A stretch of 64,000 nt of DNA from Alitiscatomonas aceti (GCF_025567195.1 NZ_JAOQJF010000005.1:83685-147684), one strand, 5' to 3'. Positions 36,374 to 45,391 are shown, numbered from the stretch's first letter. The notes: generated from the letters alone by a model not told the origin. Numbers and translations are program-made.

Positions 36374-37603
36374 TCAGCCCTGGAGCTTTTCCAGCAGAAG
36401 CTCCCTCCGGTTTAAGGACGGGTCCTCCAGCACCAGTTCCAGCAGACGCCTGAGGGTCTCTCCGATCTCCTTTCCCTCCATACCGGCTGCCAGCAGGTCG
36501 CCGCCTCCCACAGCCAGCTCCTTTAAGGATACGCAGTCCCCGTCTTTTTCGATCTCCTCCCAAAGCCTGCGGATCTCTTCTGTCTGGGGATCTTTATCCA
36601 ACGCCTTAAGCCGCAGGCAGCCGTCAAACTGGTACGGCGTCATCCGGCTTAAGAATCTCCGGATCCCTGGCTTTTCCGGCCCCAGAGGCGCCTGGGCAGC
36701 CCCTGCCATAGCCTTTCCGTTATCCACAGTCTCGTTGTCCAGCTTAAGGCCTTTCAGGATCCGGCGCACCATGTCCGGCTCCATATGGCGCAGGAATCCG
36801 GCCCAGCGCATGGATTTCTCCGGCGGAAGGAGAGCCAGGCAGGAAAAGGGCTCCGGCCTGGATGTCCCTCCGGCCATCCTCTCCCGCTCGGTCTGGAATA
36901 CCAGGGGGAAATCTCTGGTCACATAGGGACTGATCCCCGTGTCCTCCACCATGGAGATCTTTTCCGGATGGGCGGAGGTCAGCAGCTTGGTAAGCTCCAC
37001 CTGGATCCGCTCCTTGCTGACATTTTTAAGGTTCGGTGCGATCTCCCGGATGGCTCCATACGTCTCCCCTTCGATGGAAAATCCCAGCTGGGCTGCGAAC
37101 CGGATGGCCCGGAGGATCCGCAAAGCGTCCTCTGTGAACCGGTCCCGGGGGCAGCCCACACACCGGATCACCTTTTTCTCCAGATCACCCATACCGTCAA
37201 AGGCATCCACGATCCCTGTCTCATGGCTGTACGCCATGGCGTTGATGGTAAAGTCCCGGCGTTTCAGATCCTCCAGAAGGCTGGATGTGAATTCCACAGA
37301 ATCCGGGTGACGGCCGTCCCGGTACTCTCCGTCGATGCGGTAGGTGGTCACCTCATAGCCCTTGCGGTTTTTAATGATGGTGACCGTCCCGTGCTGCAGC
37401 CCTGTATCCACAGTCTTCCCGAAGATCTCCTTCACCTCTTCCGGCTTTGCGGAGGTGGTGATATCCCAGTCTCCAGGAATCCGGCCCAGAAGAGTATCCC
37501 GGACGCATCCGCCTACGGCAAAGGCCTCGAAGCCCCGTTCCCGTATTTTTTTTATGATCCATTCTGCCTCATAGGGCATTTCTATCCTTACATCCCGATT
37601 CAT
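36374..37603 (-). CDS. cca: CCA tRNA nucleotidyltransferase
   Basis: 409-aa class-II nucleotidyltransferase that adds or repairs the 3'-CCA of tRNA. FAVGGCVRDTLLGR, catalytic DxD in GDWDITTSAK, RRDFTINAMAY, and DRFTEDALRILRAIRFAAQ. The C-terminal about 150 residues are helical and divergent. RBS GGAGGACC. It is 31 bp after bioY, in a run proS-bioY-cca. A-adding-only relatives exist, but none is evident here. Confidence 0.94.
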   Translation of the reverse strand: MNRDVRIEMPYEAEWIIKKIRERGFEAFAVGGCVRDTLLGRIPGDWDITTSAKPEEVKEIFGKTVDTGLQHGTVTIIKNRKGYEVTTYRIDGEYRDGRHPDSVEFTSSLLEDLKRRDFTINAMAYSHETGIVDAFDGMGDLEKKVIRCVGCPRDRFTEDALRILRAIRFAAQLGFSIEGETYGAIREIAPNLKNVSKERIQVELTKLLTSAHPEKISMVEDTGISPYVTRDFPLVFQTERERMAGGTSRPEPFSCLALLPPEKSMRWAGFLRHMEPDMVRRILKGLKLDNETVDNGKAMAGAAQAPLGPEKPGIRRFLSRMTPYQFDGCLRLKALDKDPQTEEIRRLWEEIEKDGDCVSLKELAVGGGDLLAAGMEGKEIGETLRRLLELVLEDPSLNRRELLLEKLQG

Positions 37604-37634
37604 GGTCCTCCGCCTTTCCTGGCTGCACAGTCTG

Positions 37635-38207
37635 TCAGCCCCGCATATCCGAAAACACCGGCATCAGCCTTTTTGCCAGCGCAGCCGCCAGCACACAGAG
37701 CACAAAGTCCTCGCCCACAGTCAGCAGGAAGCAGTTGATGAACACCAGCTTCCAGCTGACAGCCGCCTGGAGCACATAATTGCTGCATACATAAAACCAG
37801 ACCATGCCGCAGGCATAATCCGCAATCAGCCCCCAGACCGCCGAAAACAGAAGCCAGCCAAAAGAGTTCTGGCGGTGCAGCTCATGGATCCGCCCTGTCA
37901 GATATCCAGCGGCAGCAAATCCCATCAGAAACCCAAAGGTGGGCTTCAGCAGATAGGAAAGGCCGCCGCCGGAAGCAAACACCGGAATACCCAGGAGTCC
38001 CACCGCCAGATATGTGCATACGCTGAACAGCGCGCCCTTTGAGCCAAGGAGAAGCCCCGCCAGCAGCACGAAAAAGAACTGAAGGGTAAAGTGCATGGGC
38101 ACCGGCTGGACCGGGATCGTGATCTTAAGAAACGCCCCGGCCGCGATCAGCGCCGTAAACAGCCCTCCATAGGCCAGGTCCTTTACGGACTGTCTGTTTT
38201 CTTTCAT
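37635..38207 (-). CDS. bioY: BioY biotin transporter (ECF S-component)
   Basis: 190 aa, about six TM helices. KDLAYGGLFTALIAAGAFLKI at the N-terminus, PVQPVPMHFTLQFFFVLLAG (the BioY signature) and GFLMGFAAAGYLTGRIHEL. It imports biotin alone or with an ECF energy-coupling module, which is not in the window. It starts 3 bp after the proS stop, so it follows proS transcription; no room for a biotin-repressor site. Confidence 0.93.
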   Translation of the reverse strand: MKENRQSVKDLAYGGLFTALIAAGAFLKITIPVQPVPMHFTLQFFFVLLAGLLLGSKGALFSVCTYLAVGLLGIPVFASGGGLSYLLKPTFGFLMGFAAAGYLTGRIHELHRQNSFGWLLFSAVWGLIADYACGMVWFYVCSNYVLQAAVSWKLVFINCFLLTVGEDFVLCVLAAALAKRLMPVFSDMRG

Positions 38208-38210
38208 ATA

Positions 38211-39644
38211 TTAGTATGCCTTGCCCCAGTACACCATCTTTGTGGCCGGCTTTCCACAGTATACACAGGTATCAGCCAGCTTTTCCTGCTTAAATGGCAT
38301 GCAGCGGGAAGTCACGCCCACTTCTTCCTTTAATTTATCCTCGCATTCCTGGCAGCCGCACCACATAGCCCGGATAAAGCCCGGCTTGTTGTCGGCAATG
38401 TCCTTCATCTCCTCCAGGCTGTGGGCGTCGTAAGTGTGGGCGTCCCTGTGGGCCTTTGCCCGCTCAAACATATCGTGCTGGATGGTCTCTAAAAGCTCGC
38501 CCACCTTTGCGGGGATCTCGTCGATGGCCACTGTGATCTTCTCATGGGTATCACGGCGCACCAGAACGGCCTGGCCAGCCTCAATGTCCTTGGGTCCTAA
38601 CTCCACACGCACCGGGATCCCGCGCATTTCGGACTCGGAGAACTTCCAGCCCGGGCTCTTGTCAGAATCATCCACCTTCACGCGGAAATTGGAGAGCATG
38701 TCCTTCACTTCCAGCGTTTTTTCCATTACGCCCTCCAGATTCTGGCGGATCGGAACGATCACCACCTGGGTGGGAGCCACCTTCGGCGGAAGCACAAGTC
38801 CCTCGTTGTCGCCGTGTACCATGATGATGGCGCCGATCATACGGGTGGTCATGCCCCAGGAAGTCTGGTGCACATATTTTAACTGATTGTCCTTATCAGA
38901 ATACTGGATGCCGAAGGCCTTGGCAAAGCCGTCGCCAAAGTTATGGCTGGTACCAGACTGGAGCGCCTTTCCGTCATGCATCAGCGCCTCGATGGTATAA
39001 GTGGCCTCTGCACCGGCAAATTTCTCCTTATCCGTCTTCTGGCCGCGGACCACCGGGATCGCCAGGAAGTCCTCGCAGAAATCTGCATATAAATTTAACA
39101 TCTGGATGGTGCGCTCTTCCGCTTCCTCGGCTGTGGCGTGGGCAGTGTGGCCCTCCTGCCATAAGAACTCTCTGGAGCGGAGGAAGGGTCTTGTGGTCTT
39201 CTCCCATCTCACAACGGAGCACCACTGGTTGTATACCTTGGGAAGATCCCGGTAGGAGTGGATATCCCCTGCATAAAAATCGCAGAATAAAGTTTCAGAT
39301 GTGGGTCTTACACAGAGACGCTCCTGTAAAGGCTCCAGGCCGCCGTGGGTCACCCAGGCAACCTCCGGTGCAAAGCCCTCCACATGATCCTTTTCCTTCT
39401 GAAGCAGGCTCTCCGGAATAAATAAGGGCATATATACATTCTTTACGCCGGTCTCCTTAAATCTCTTATCCAGCTCATTCTGGATATTTTCCCACAGGGC
39501 GTAGCCGTCGGGCTTAATGACCATGCAGCCCTTTACGCTGGCATAATCGCACAGCTCCGCCTTTTTTACCACATCCGTATACCACTGGGCGAAATCCTCT
39601 TCCATGGAAGTGATCGCTTCCACCATCTTCTTTTCCTTTGCCAT
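38211..39644 (-). CDS. proS: Prolyl-tRNA synthetase (archaeal/eukaryotic-type)
   Basis: 477 aa. Class-II motifs include RPTSETLFCDFYAGDIHSYR, FLRSREFLWQEGHTAHATAEE (motif 2) and MTTRMIGAIIMVHGDNEG (motif 3). It lacks the INS editing domain of bacterial-type ProRS. The C-terminal zinc-like domain (WCGCQECEDKL, CVYCGKPATKM) ends in Tyr (KAY), as in archaeal ProRS. RBS AAAGGAGGATCATC. Controlled by an upstream T-box. Confidence 0.96.
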   Translation of the reverse strand: MAKEKKMVEAITSMEEDFAQWYTDVVKKAELCDYASVKGCMVIKPDGYALWENIQNELDKRFKETGVKNVYMPLFIPESLLQKEKDHVEGFAPEVAWVTHGGLEPLQERLCVRPTSETLFCDFYAGDIHSYRDLPKVYNQWCSVVRWEKTTRPFLRSREFLWQEGHTAHATAEEAEERTIQMLNLYADFCEDFLAIPVVRGQKTDKEKFAGAEATYTIEALMHDGKALQSGTSHNFGDGFAKAFGIQYSDKDNQLKYVHQTSWGMTTRMIGAIIMVHGDNEGLVLPPKVAPTQVVIVPIRQNLEGVMEKTLEVKDMLSNFRVKVDDSDKSPGWKFSESEMRGIPVRVELGPKDIEAGQAVLVRRDTHEKITVAIDEIPAKVGELLETIQHDMFERAKAHRDAHTYDAHSLEEMKDIADNKPGFIRAMWCGCQECEDKLKEEVGVTSRCMPFKQEKLADTCVYCGKPATKMVYWGKAY

Positions 39645-39713
39645 GATGATCCTCCTTTATATTCTGTGCTGTCCGGGCGGCCGTCGGTTCCCATAAAGCG
39701 GGCCGGCTAAAAC

Positions 39714-39998
39714 AAAAAAGCTGCCAGCCCCATAAAGGGACCGACAGCCGGCGTTACCACCCAATTTAGTTCCCGGACCTGCCGGAAACTCTCTCTTTTT
39801 CCGCTAACGCCGGAAATACGTTATGCTTCACAGGAACGGGGACATCCGCTTACTCCTCCGTCCGGTTTCCTGCCCGCATAAAGCTCCGGGACCGGTTTCA
39901 ACGACGCGTACATAAAGGCTCCCACCGCCGCCTTCTCTCTGGGATGCCGCATTCCGTTTACTTTTTCCCTTCACTGCTTTTTCATATAGGTCTTATGT
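39714..39998 (-). promoter_or_regulatory. T-box riboswitch of proS
   Basis: The minus strand shows stem-I motifs CAGAGAGAAGG and GGTGGGAGCC, the T-box sequence AATTGGGTGGTAACGCC (around 39750-39766), and a terminator CTGTCGGTCCC-TTTAT-GGGGCTGGCAG-TTTTTT (39714-39749). Uncharged tRNA-Pro would favour the antiterminator. The specifier codon cannot be read with certainty; GAAACCGGTCCCGG contains CCG and CCC, both proline. It fills most of the gap between proS and spoIIID. Confidence 0.93.
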
Positions 39999-40004
39999 CC
40001 ACTG

Positions 40005-40033
40005 ATTTTAAAGGATTTTCAGTGGTTTGTCAA
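40005..40033 (-). promoter_or_regulatory. Sigma-A promoter of the proS T-box transcript
   Basis: TTGACA, 17-bp spacer, TAAAAT on the minus strand, just downstream of the spoIIID stop. Confidence 0.85.
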
Positions 40034-40083
40034 GTACCTGGATGGCCTGCCGGAGACAGCTTTTTCCGTTCCCGCCATCCGGG

Positions 40084-40359
40084 TCATCTGTTTTCCCGGC
40101 TGCAGGCCTGCAGCCGGTGCTCATATTTCTCCTTGGTGGCCAGTCCGCCGCGGATGTGGCGCTCCGCCTTGTTGATGTCCAGCACCACCCGGGCCTGGGC
40201 CGCCAGGGCGGGATTGATGTGGGTGAGGCGGTCGGTGACGTCTTTATGTACTGTACTCTTCGATATCCCAAACTTTTTCGCCGTCTGGCGCACCGTAGCA
40301 TTCTCGTCTATGATGTAATTGGCGATCTGGACCGCCCGTTCTTCGATATATTCCTTCAT
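40084..40359 (-). CDS. spoIIID: Sporulation transcriptional regulator SpoIIID
   Basis: 91 aa. MKEYIEERAVQIANYIID, the HTH ATVRQTAKKFGISKSTVHKD, and INKAERHIRGGLATKEKY are near-invariant in SpoIIID. It binds DNA in the mother cell and modulates sigma-E and sigma-K genes. RBS CAGGGGAAGACCC. Good evidence for an endospore-former. Confidence 0.95.
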   Translation of the reverse strand: MKEYIEERAVQIANYIIDENATVRQTAKKFGISKSTVHKDVTDRLTHINPALAAQARVVLDINKAERHIRGGLATKEKYEHRLQACSRENR

Positions 40360-40434
40360 GGGTCTTCCCCTGGGAACGTTTTGTACATCATATGAAACCC
40401 ATGGAGCTGTTATGACCGCGGACCGGCGGCTTTC

Positions 40435-40983
40435 TTACGCCCTTGCCGGTTCCACGATCCGCATTCCCGACAGACTGAACAAAAATCTTCCCAGGGCATA
40501 CTTCTGAAGGCGCATATAATCCTCCGGAGATACCTTCCCTCCAAAATTCAGGATCTCCATATCCCCTCCGGCTCCCTCCACAAAAATATCCGCAGAGGTG
40601 AATCCGTTTTTCAGATAGAACCGTCTTCTGGCGATCCTCTGCTCCTGGTTCTCCGCTCCCTCGTCCAGCCGCTCGATCAGGAGGACCACCTTCTTATCTG
40701 AAAAATATTGGCATATCTCCTGCATGATGAAGCTTCCGGTCCCTTTGCTCCGGATCTTTCCGGATACGGCCAGATAATCCACCATGACCATATTCTGATA
40801 CGGGATGGCAACAGCAAAGCCCAGCAGTCTATTTTCATCGGATGCCGTAAAGACCCTGGCCTTTCTCCGCTTCACCGAATGCTTCAGGACAAAAAACGGC
40901 TTTCTCTCTCTTTTGGGGAAGGCTTCCATGTAAATACTTTTTATTTCCTTCCACTGACTGGCTTCTATTTCTGCAAATCTCAT
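40435..40983 (-). CDS. GNAT-family N-acetyltransferase
   Basis: 182 aa. Start by GGAGGAAAAA. Acetyl-CoA-binding fold: FPKRERKPFFVL, MVMVDYLAVSGKIRSKGTGS (the motif A R/Q-x-x-G-x-G/A region) and RRRFYLKNGFTSAD. Substrate unknown. The promoter has the MerR-type 19-bp spacer and dyad shared with the divergent MerR gene, so the enzyme is probably induced by the MerR ligand, perhaps to modify a toxic compound or drug. Confidence 0.88.
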   Translation of the reverse strand: MRFAEIEASQWKEIKSIYMEAFPKRERKPFFVLKHSVKRRKARVFTASDENRLLGFAVAIPYQNMVMVDYLAVSGKIRSKGTGSFIMQEICQYFSDKKVVLLIERLDEGAENQEQRIARRRFYLKNGFTSADIFVEGAGGDMEILNFGGKVSPEDYMRLQKYALGRFLFSLSGMRIVEPARA

Positions 40984-41023
40984 TTTTTCCTCCAGAATCT
41001 TGCATATTTTTCTTACGTAGTGT

Positions 41024-41054
41024 ATCATAATATATACAGTAACTGTACAGTCAA
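41024..41054 (-). promoter_or_regulatory. MerR-type promoter/operator for the GNAT gene
   Basis: Minus strand: TTGACT, 19-bp spacer, TATGAT, with the perfect dyad TACAGT-A-ACTGTA (41035-41047) inside the spacer. Over-long spacers with a centred dyad are the hallmark of MerR activation by DNA distortion. A weaker plus-strand promoter (TTGCAT 41000-41005, TATCAT 41023-41028) for the regulator overlaps it, so binding may also autoregulate. Confidence 0.85.
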
Positions 41055-41066
41055 GGGGAGATTCGT

Positions 41067-41900
41067 ATGAAAAATAAGAAATATTTTCTTACCTCCGGGG
41101 AATTTGCAAAAATGAACGGGATCAACAAAAGGACTCTGCATTATTACAATGATATCGGCCTGTTCCGCCCGGAAATGATCGATGAAAACGGATATCACTA
41201 TTACAGCCGCTTCCAGGCGGTGCAGCTGGAAATGATCCTGATCTTCCGGCGCCTGGGACTCTCCATCGAAGAGATCCGGACTTACACAGACCACCCGTCT
41301 GACGCTTCCTTTACCCAGATCATCAAGGAAAAGCTGGAGCTCATTGACCGGTCCATCTGCCAGCTCCTGGAGGTAAAGGCCTTTTTACAGCAGAAGCAGG
41401 AAAAGCTGGCGCTGGGGCTTTCGGCCAGCCATGGAAAGATCGAGCGGATCCATCTGCCTAAACGGCACATTCTGCTCTCTGCGCCCATCACCGGGGCTTA
41501 CGATGAGCATGATTTTTCCGTAGCCGCCGATTTTTCTCTCCGTCTGAAAACCATCTTCGGTCTGTACGACAACTTCGGCAGCCGGATCTCCATCCAGAAT
41601 ATTTCTTCCGGAAATTTCAATGATTATGACTGCTTCTTTTCTTATGGCAGAAATGAGGCCGGACAGTATGATGCAGTGCTGCCTGCGGGAGAATATCTGC
41701 GGGCGTTCAGCGTAGGAAGCTGGGACCGTCTGAAGGACGTTTATGACCGTCTCCTGTCCTTTGCCCAGGAACATAAGCTCACACTGACCGGCTTCGCCTA
41801 TGAGGAAGGGCTCAACGAAATGGCTCTGCGGGAGCTTGACGATTATATCACGATGATCACGGTCGCTTATACGGCGCAGCCGGCCTCCACGATCTCTTAA
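41067..41900 (+). CDS. MerR-family transcriptional regulator with C-terminal effector domain
   Basis: 277 aa. N-terminal MerR HTH (FLTSGEFAKMNGINKRTLHY, YYNDIGLFRPEMIDENGY), linker coil, then about 150 residues resembling a GyrI/BmrR-like ligand-binding domain (HILLSAPITGAYDEHDF, YDAVLPAGEYLRAFSV). BmrR-type proteins sense cationic drugs. RBS GGGGAGATTCGT. Divergent from the GNAT gene with which it shares the operator. Confidence 0.9.
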   Translation: MKNKKYFLTSGEFAKMNGINKRTLHYYNDIGLFRPEMIDENGYHYYSRFQAVQLEMILIFRRLGLSIEEIRTYTDHPSDASFTQIIKEKLELIDRSICQLLEVKAFLQQKQEKLALGLSASHGKIERIHLPKRHILLSAPITGAYDEHDFSVAADFSLRLKTIFGLYDNFGSRISIQNISSGNFNDYDCFFSYGRNEAGQYDAVLPAGEYLRAFSVGSWDRLKDVYDRLLSFAQEHKLTLTGFAYEEGLNEMALRELDDYITMITVAYTAQPASTIS

Positions 41901-42058
41901 AACATCCCGGCAGCCGAGAACCAGAGAAAGAAGAAGGATCGGAGACAGGGGGCCTGTAAAAAAAACGCACGCCCCATAAGGACATCTGCCGGGGCTGTAT
42001 CTTACCAGCGCCCCGGCACTCTCCTCCATCCGGCAGGAAACGCCCTGGTCCGTCCCGT

Positions 42059-42097
42059 AAAAAAACCCTGCCTCCCGGGATTCCCAGGAAACAGGGG
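42059..42097 (-). terminator. pflB terminator
   Basis: CCCTGTTTCCTGGG/CCCGGGAGGCAGGG stem with G-U pairs, followed by TTTTTTT on the minus strand. It stands between convergent merR and pflB. Confidence 0.8.
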
Positions 42098-42107
42098 CTT
42101 TCTGTTT

Positions 42108-44351
42108 TTACATACTCTCGTGGAACGTCCGCTTGATGACCTCCAGCTGCTGCTCTCTGCTGAGACGGCTGAAGTTCACGGCGTAGCCGGAAACACGGAT
42201 GGTCAGGGTCGGATATTTTTCCGGATGCTCCATGGCGTCGATGAGGAGCTCCCGGTTCATGACGTTGACGTTTAAGTGATGGGCTCCCTGGATAAAGTAT
42301 CCGTTTAAGATCATCACCAGGTTCTTCATCCGCTCCTCCTCCGATTTTCCAAGCGCCGTGGGCGTAATGGAGAAGGTGTTGGAAACTCCGTCCTGGCATA
42401 CGGCCCGGTAGGGGATCTTAGCCACAGAGTTTAAGGACGCCAGCGCGCCGTGGCTGTCCCTTCCGTGCATGGGATTGGCCCCCGGGGCGAAGGGCTCTCC
42501 GGCCTTTCTTCCGTCTGGCGTCGTTCCCGTTTTCTTACCGTACATCACGTTGCTGGTGATGGTGAGAGCTGACAGCGTATGGATCGCATCCCGGTACAGG
42601 GCGTGCTTTTTAAGCTCTGCGGAGAAGAAGGACACCAGCTCCACGGCGATGTCGTCCACCCGGTCGTCATCGTTTCCGTATTTGGGGAACTCTCCCTCCA
42701 CCTTAAAGTCCACGGCCACTCCGTTCTCATCCCTTACGGGCATCACCTTTGCGAATTTAATGGCCGATAAAGAGTCCACAGCCACGGAAAGGCCGGAAAC
42801 GCCGAAAGCTGCCAGGCGCTCCACCCATGTATCGTGAAGGGCCATCTGGCTGGCCTCATAGGCATATTTATCATGCATGAAGTGGATGATGTTGATGGTG
42901 TCCACATAAAGCTCCGCCACATAGGCCAGGGTCTTCTTATAGTCCGCCAGCACATGGGAGTAGTCCAGGACCTCTTCTGTATTCTTTTCCAGTCCGGGGA
43001 TCACCTGGAGTCCCTTTAACTCGTCCACGCCGCCGTTTATGGCGTAAAGCAGGCTCTTGGCCAGGTTGGCCCTGGCGCCGAAGAACTGCATCTGCTTTCC
43101 AACAGCCATGGCCGATACGCAGCAGGCGATGCAGTAATCGTCGCCGTACATGGGCCGCATCAGATCATCGTTCTCGTACTGGATGGAGTCTGTATCAATG
43201 CTCATCCTCGCGCAGTAATCCTTAAAGGCCTCCGGCAGGTTCTGGCTCCAGAGCACGGTCAGGTTGGGCTCCGGGGCGGTTCCCAGGTTGGTCAGTGTAT
43301 GGAGATAGCGGAAGGTGTTCTTCGTCACCAGCGTCCGGCCGTCCACGCCCATTCCTCCAAGGCTTTCGGTCACCCAGGTGGGATCTCCGCCGAACAGCTC
43401 GTTGTACTCCGGCGTCCTCAGATGGCGCACCAGACGGAGCTTGATGATAAACTGGTCGATGAGCTCCTGGGCTCCAGCCTCTGTAAGGATCCCCGCCTCC
43501 ATGTCTCTCTGGATATAAATATCCAGGAAGGTGGCGGTCCGTCCCAGGCTGGTGGCTGCCCCATTGTTTTCCTTGATCCCGGCAAGATAGGCCATATACA
43601 GGTTCTGGACGGCTTCATGGGCATTTTCCGCAGGCTTTGTGATATCGCAGCCGTACTTCGCAGCCATGTCCGCCATCTTCTTTAAGGCGCGGATCTGCTC
43701 GCTCACATCCTCTCTGAGACGGATCCTCTCGTCGGTCATGGGCCCGTCTAAAAGCTTCAGGTCTGCCTTTTTGGACTCAATGAGGAAATCTGTGCCGTAA
43801 AGGGGGACACGGCGGTAGTCGCCAACGATCCGGCCGCGGCCATAGGCGTCGGGAAGTCCTGTCAGAAGTCCTGCGCTCCGGGCCACACGGATCCGCTCCG
43901 GGTATGCGTCGAATACACCGTCGTTATGGGTCTTTCTGTATAGATTAAAGTGCTTTTCCACGTCCGGATCCAGCTGGTAGCCGTACTGCTCCAGGGCGCT
44001 CTTGGCCATCCGCATGCCGCCGAAGGGATTGACGATGCGCTTTAATGGCGCGTCGGTCTGGAGCCCGACGATCACTTCATTGTCTTTATCAATATAGCCG
44101 GGAGCAAAGTTGTCGATGCCGGACACCACTGTGGTATCCACGTCCACAATGCCCTTTTTTACCTCCTCCAGGATCAGGCCGTGAGCCTTTTCCCATACTT
44201 TTTTCGTCTTTTCCGTGGTCCCCTCCAGAAATCCATCTCCGCCTGCATAGGGCGTATAGTTTTTCTGGATAAAGTTCCTTACGTTGACCACATGGCGCCA
44301 CTCGCCGGTCTTAAAGCCTCTCCATGCTGTACAGTTTACATCGATACTCAT
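42108..44351 (-). CDS. pflB: Pyruvate formate-lyase (formate C-acetyltransferase)
   Basis: 747 aa, glycyl radical enzyme converting pyruvate and CoA to acetyl-CoA and formate. Catalytic Cys410-Cys411 in DDYCIACCVSA, glycyl radical Gly722 in IRVSGYAVNFSRL. GGMGVDGRTLVTKNTFRYL and QNLPEAFKDYCARMS are PFL-specific rather than choline or glycerol dehydratase-like. RBS AAAGGAGATCA. It follows its activase by 81 bp. Formate and acetyl-CoA feed fermentation and one-carbon metabolism. Confidence 0.97.
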   Translation of the reverse strand: MSIDVNCTAWRGFKTGEWRHVVNVRNFIQKNYTPYAGGDGFLEGTTEKTKKVWEKAHGLILEEVKKGIVDVDTTVVSGIDNFAPGYIDKDNEVIVGLQTDAPLKRIVNPFGGMRMAKSALEQYGYQLDPDVEKHFNLYRKTHNDGVFDAYPERIRVARSAGLLTGLPDAYGRGRIVGDYRRVPLYGTDFLIESKKADLKLLDGPMTDERIRLREDVSEQIRALKKMADMAAKYGCDITKPAENAHEAVQNLYMAYLAGIKENNGAATSLGRTATFLDIYIQRDMEAGILTEAGAQELIDQFIIKLRLVRHLRTPEYNELFGGDPTWVTESLGGMGVDGRTLVTKNTFRYLHTLTNLGTAPEPNLTVLWSQNLPEAFKDYCARMSIDTDSIQYENDDLMRPMYGDDYCIACCVSAMAVGKQMQFFGARANLAKSLLYAINGGVDELKGLQVIPGLEKNTEEVLDYSHVLADYKKTLAYVAELYVDTINIIHFMHDKYAYEASQMALHDTWVERLAAFGVSGLSVAVDSLSAIKFAKVMPVRDENGVAVDFKVEGEFPKYGNDDDRVDDIAVELVSFFSAELKKHALYRDAIHTLSALTITSNVMYGKKTGTTPDGRKAGEPFAPGANPMHGRDSHGALASLNSVAKIPYRAVCQDGVSNTFSITPTALGKSEEERMKNLVMILNGYFIQGAHHLNVNVMNRELLIDAMEHPEKYPTLTIRVSGYAVNFSRLSREQQLEVIKRTFHESM

Positions 44352-44432
44352 ATTGATCTCCTTTCACCCTGTCACAGACCACGTTTTGTGATCCCAGTCT
44401 CTTCCATCTGATCTCCAATGCTCCTCAGACCC

Positions 44433-45155
44433 TCAGCCGTTTTTCAGCCCGCAGTTCATACGCTCCTGCCATTGGACAAGAGCTCCGCTCTCCATGGGCG
44501 GCACGCCCTCCAGAGGATATGGGATTCCCATGGCGCGGTATTTGGGCACCCCCAGAACATGATATGGAAGCAGCTCCACCCGCTTCACATTCCGTATTCC
44601 CTTTACATACTCTGCCAGACCCGCCAGATGGTCCTCTCCGTCCGTAAGGCCGGGAACCACCACATGGCGGAGCCACAAGGGAACCTCCATGGACTGGACC
44701 GCGTCCAAAAATTCCTCATAGGCATCCATGGACCGGCTGGTGACAGCCTGATACCCTTCTGGCGTATAATGCTTCACATCCAGAAGCACCAGATCCGTAT
44801 TTTTGAGGATCTCCCCATAACCGCCGCAGCCCACTCCCGCCGTATCCAGGCAGGTATGGATCCCACGGCTTTTACACAGGGCAAGGACCTCTGTCAGAAA
44901 TTCCTTCTGTAACAGCGGCTCCCCTCCGGAAAACGTAACGCCTCCGTCGGCCCCGTAATAGGGTTTAAACCGCATCAGCCGGTTTACAGTCTCCTCCGGA
45001 GATTCCAGGGTCCCCCCTCCGCAGAGCTCCCACGTATCCGGATTATGGCAATACCGGCACCGCAGGCGGCAGCCCTGTAAAAAAATCACCGTGCGGATCC
45101 CGGGTCCGTCCACAAGCCCCATGGATTCCCAGGAATGGATCCGTCCCATGGCCAT
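44433..45155 (-). CDS. pflA: Pyruvate formate-lyase activating enzyme
   Basis: 240-aa radical SAM enzyme that abstracts H from the PFL glycine. WESMGLVDGPGIRTVIFLQG, cluster motif CRLRCRYCHNPDTW, GGVTFSGGEPLLQKEF, VLLDVKHYTPEGY. RBS GGAGGAGATCGT. Gene order pflA-pflB is the reverse of the common pflB-pflA order. It is the first gene after the ZTP riboswitch. Confidence 0.96.
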   Translation of the reverse strand: MAMGRIHSWESMGLVDGPGIRTVIFLQGCRLRCRYCHNPDTWELCGGGTLESPEETVNRLMRFKPYYGADGGVTFSGGEPLLQKEFLTEVLALCKSRGIHTCLDTAGVGCGGYGEILKNTDLVLLDVKHYTPEGYQAVTSRSMDAYEEFLDAVQSMEVPLWLRHVVVPGLTDGEDHLAGLAEYVKGIRNVKRVELLPYHVLGVPKYRAMGIPYPLEGVPPMESGALVQWQERMNCGLKNG

Positions 45156-45243
45156 ACGATCTCCTCCTTCTCAGCAAAACCAGATGAAACTCCTCTCAGT
45201 TCCAGATCTGCCCTGGGGCCCCGTTCACGCCTTCCTGCAAAGC

Positions 45244-45338
45244 AAAAAAGAGCCGTCCATCCGGGCAGATTGCCCAGACGGTCGGCTCAGCAAGATCATA
45301 CTTCATGTGGTTTCTTCCACTTCCGTCAGTCATATGAT
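45244..45338 (-). promoter_or_regulatory. ZTP (pfl-motif) riboswitch controlling pflA-pflB
   Basis: The minus-strand RNA shows P1 ATCATA/TATGAT, ATGACTGACGG, the P2 stem GTGG/CCAC with loop AAGAAA, ATGAAGTATGAT, and the distal conserved block GCCGACCGTCTGGGCA. It merges into a terminator (45250-45288, T-tract 45244-45249). These are the conserved elements of the ZTP aptamer. ZTP binding, a signal of 10-formyl-THF shortage, should prevent termination and raise PFL, hence formate for formyl-THF. Confidence 0.93.
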
Positions 45339-45344
45339 GGTTCC

Positions 45345-45373
45345 ACTATACAAAAGATTCCTGGAACTGTCAA
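45345..45373 (-). promoter_or_regulatory. Promoter of the ZTP riboswitch-pflAB transcript
   Basis: TTGACA, 17-bp spacer, TATAGT on the minus strand. Predicted start coincides with the first base of riboswitch P1. Confidence 0.88.
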
Positions 45374-45391
45374 GATGGAACTGCAAATTTT

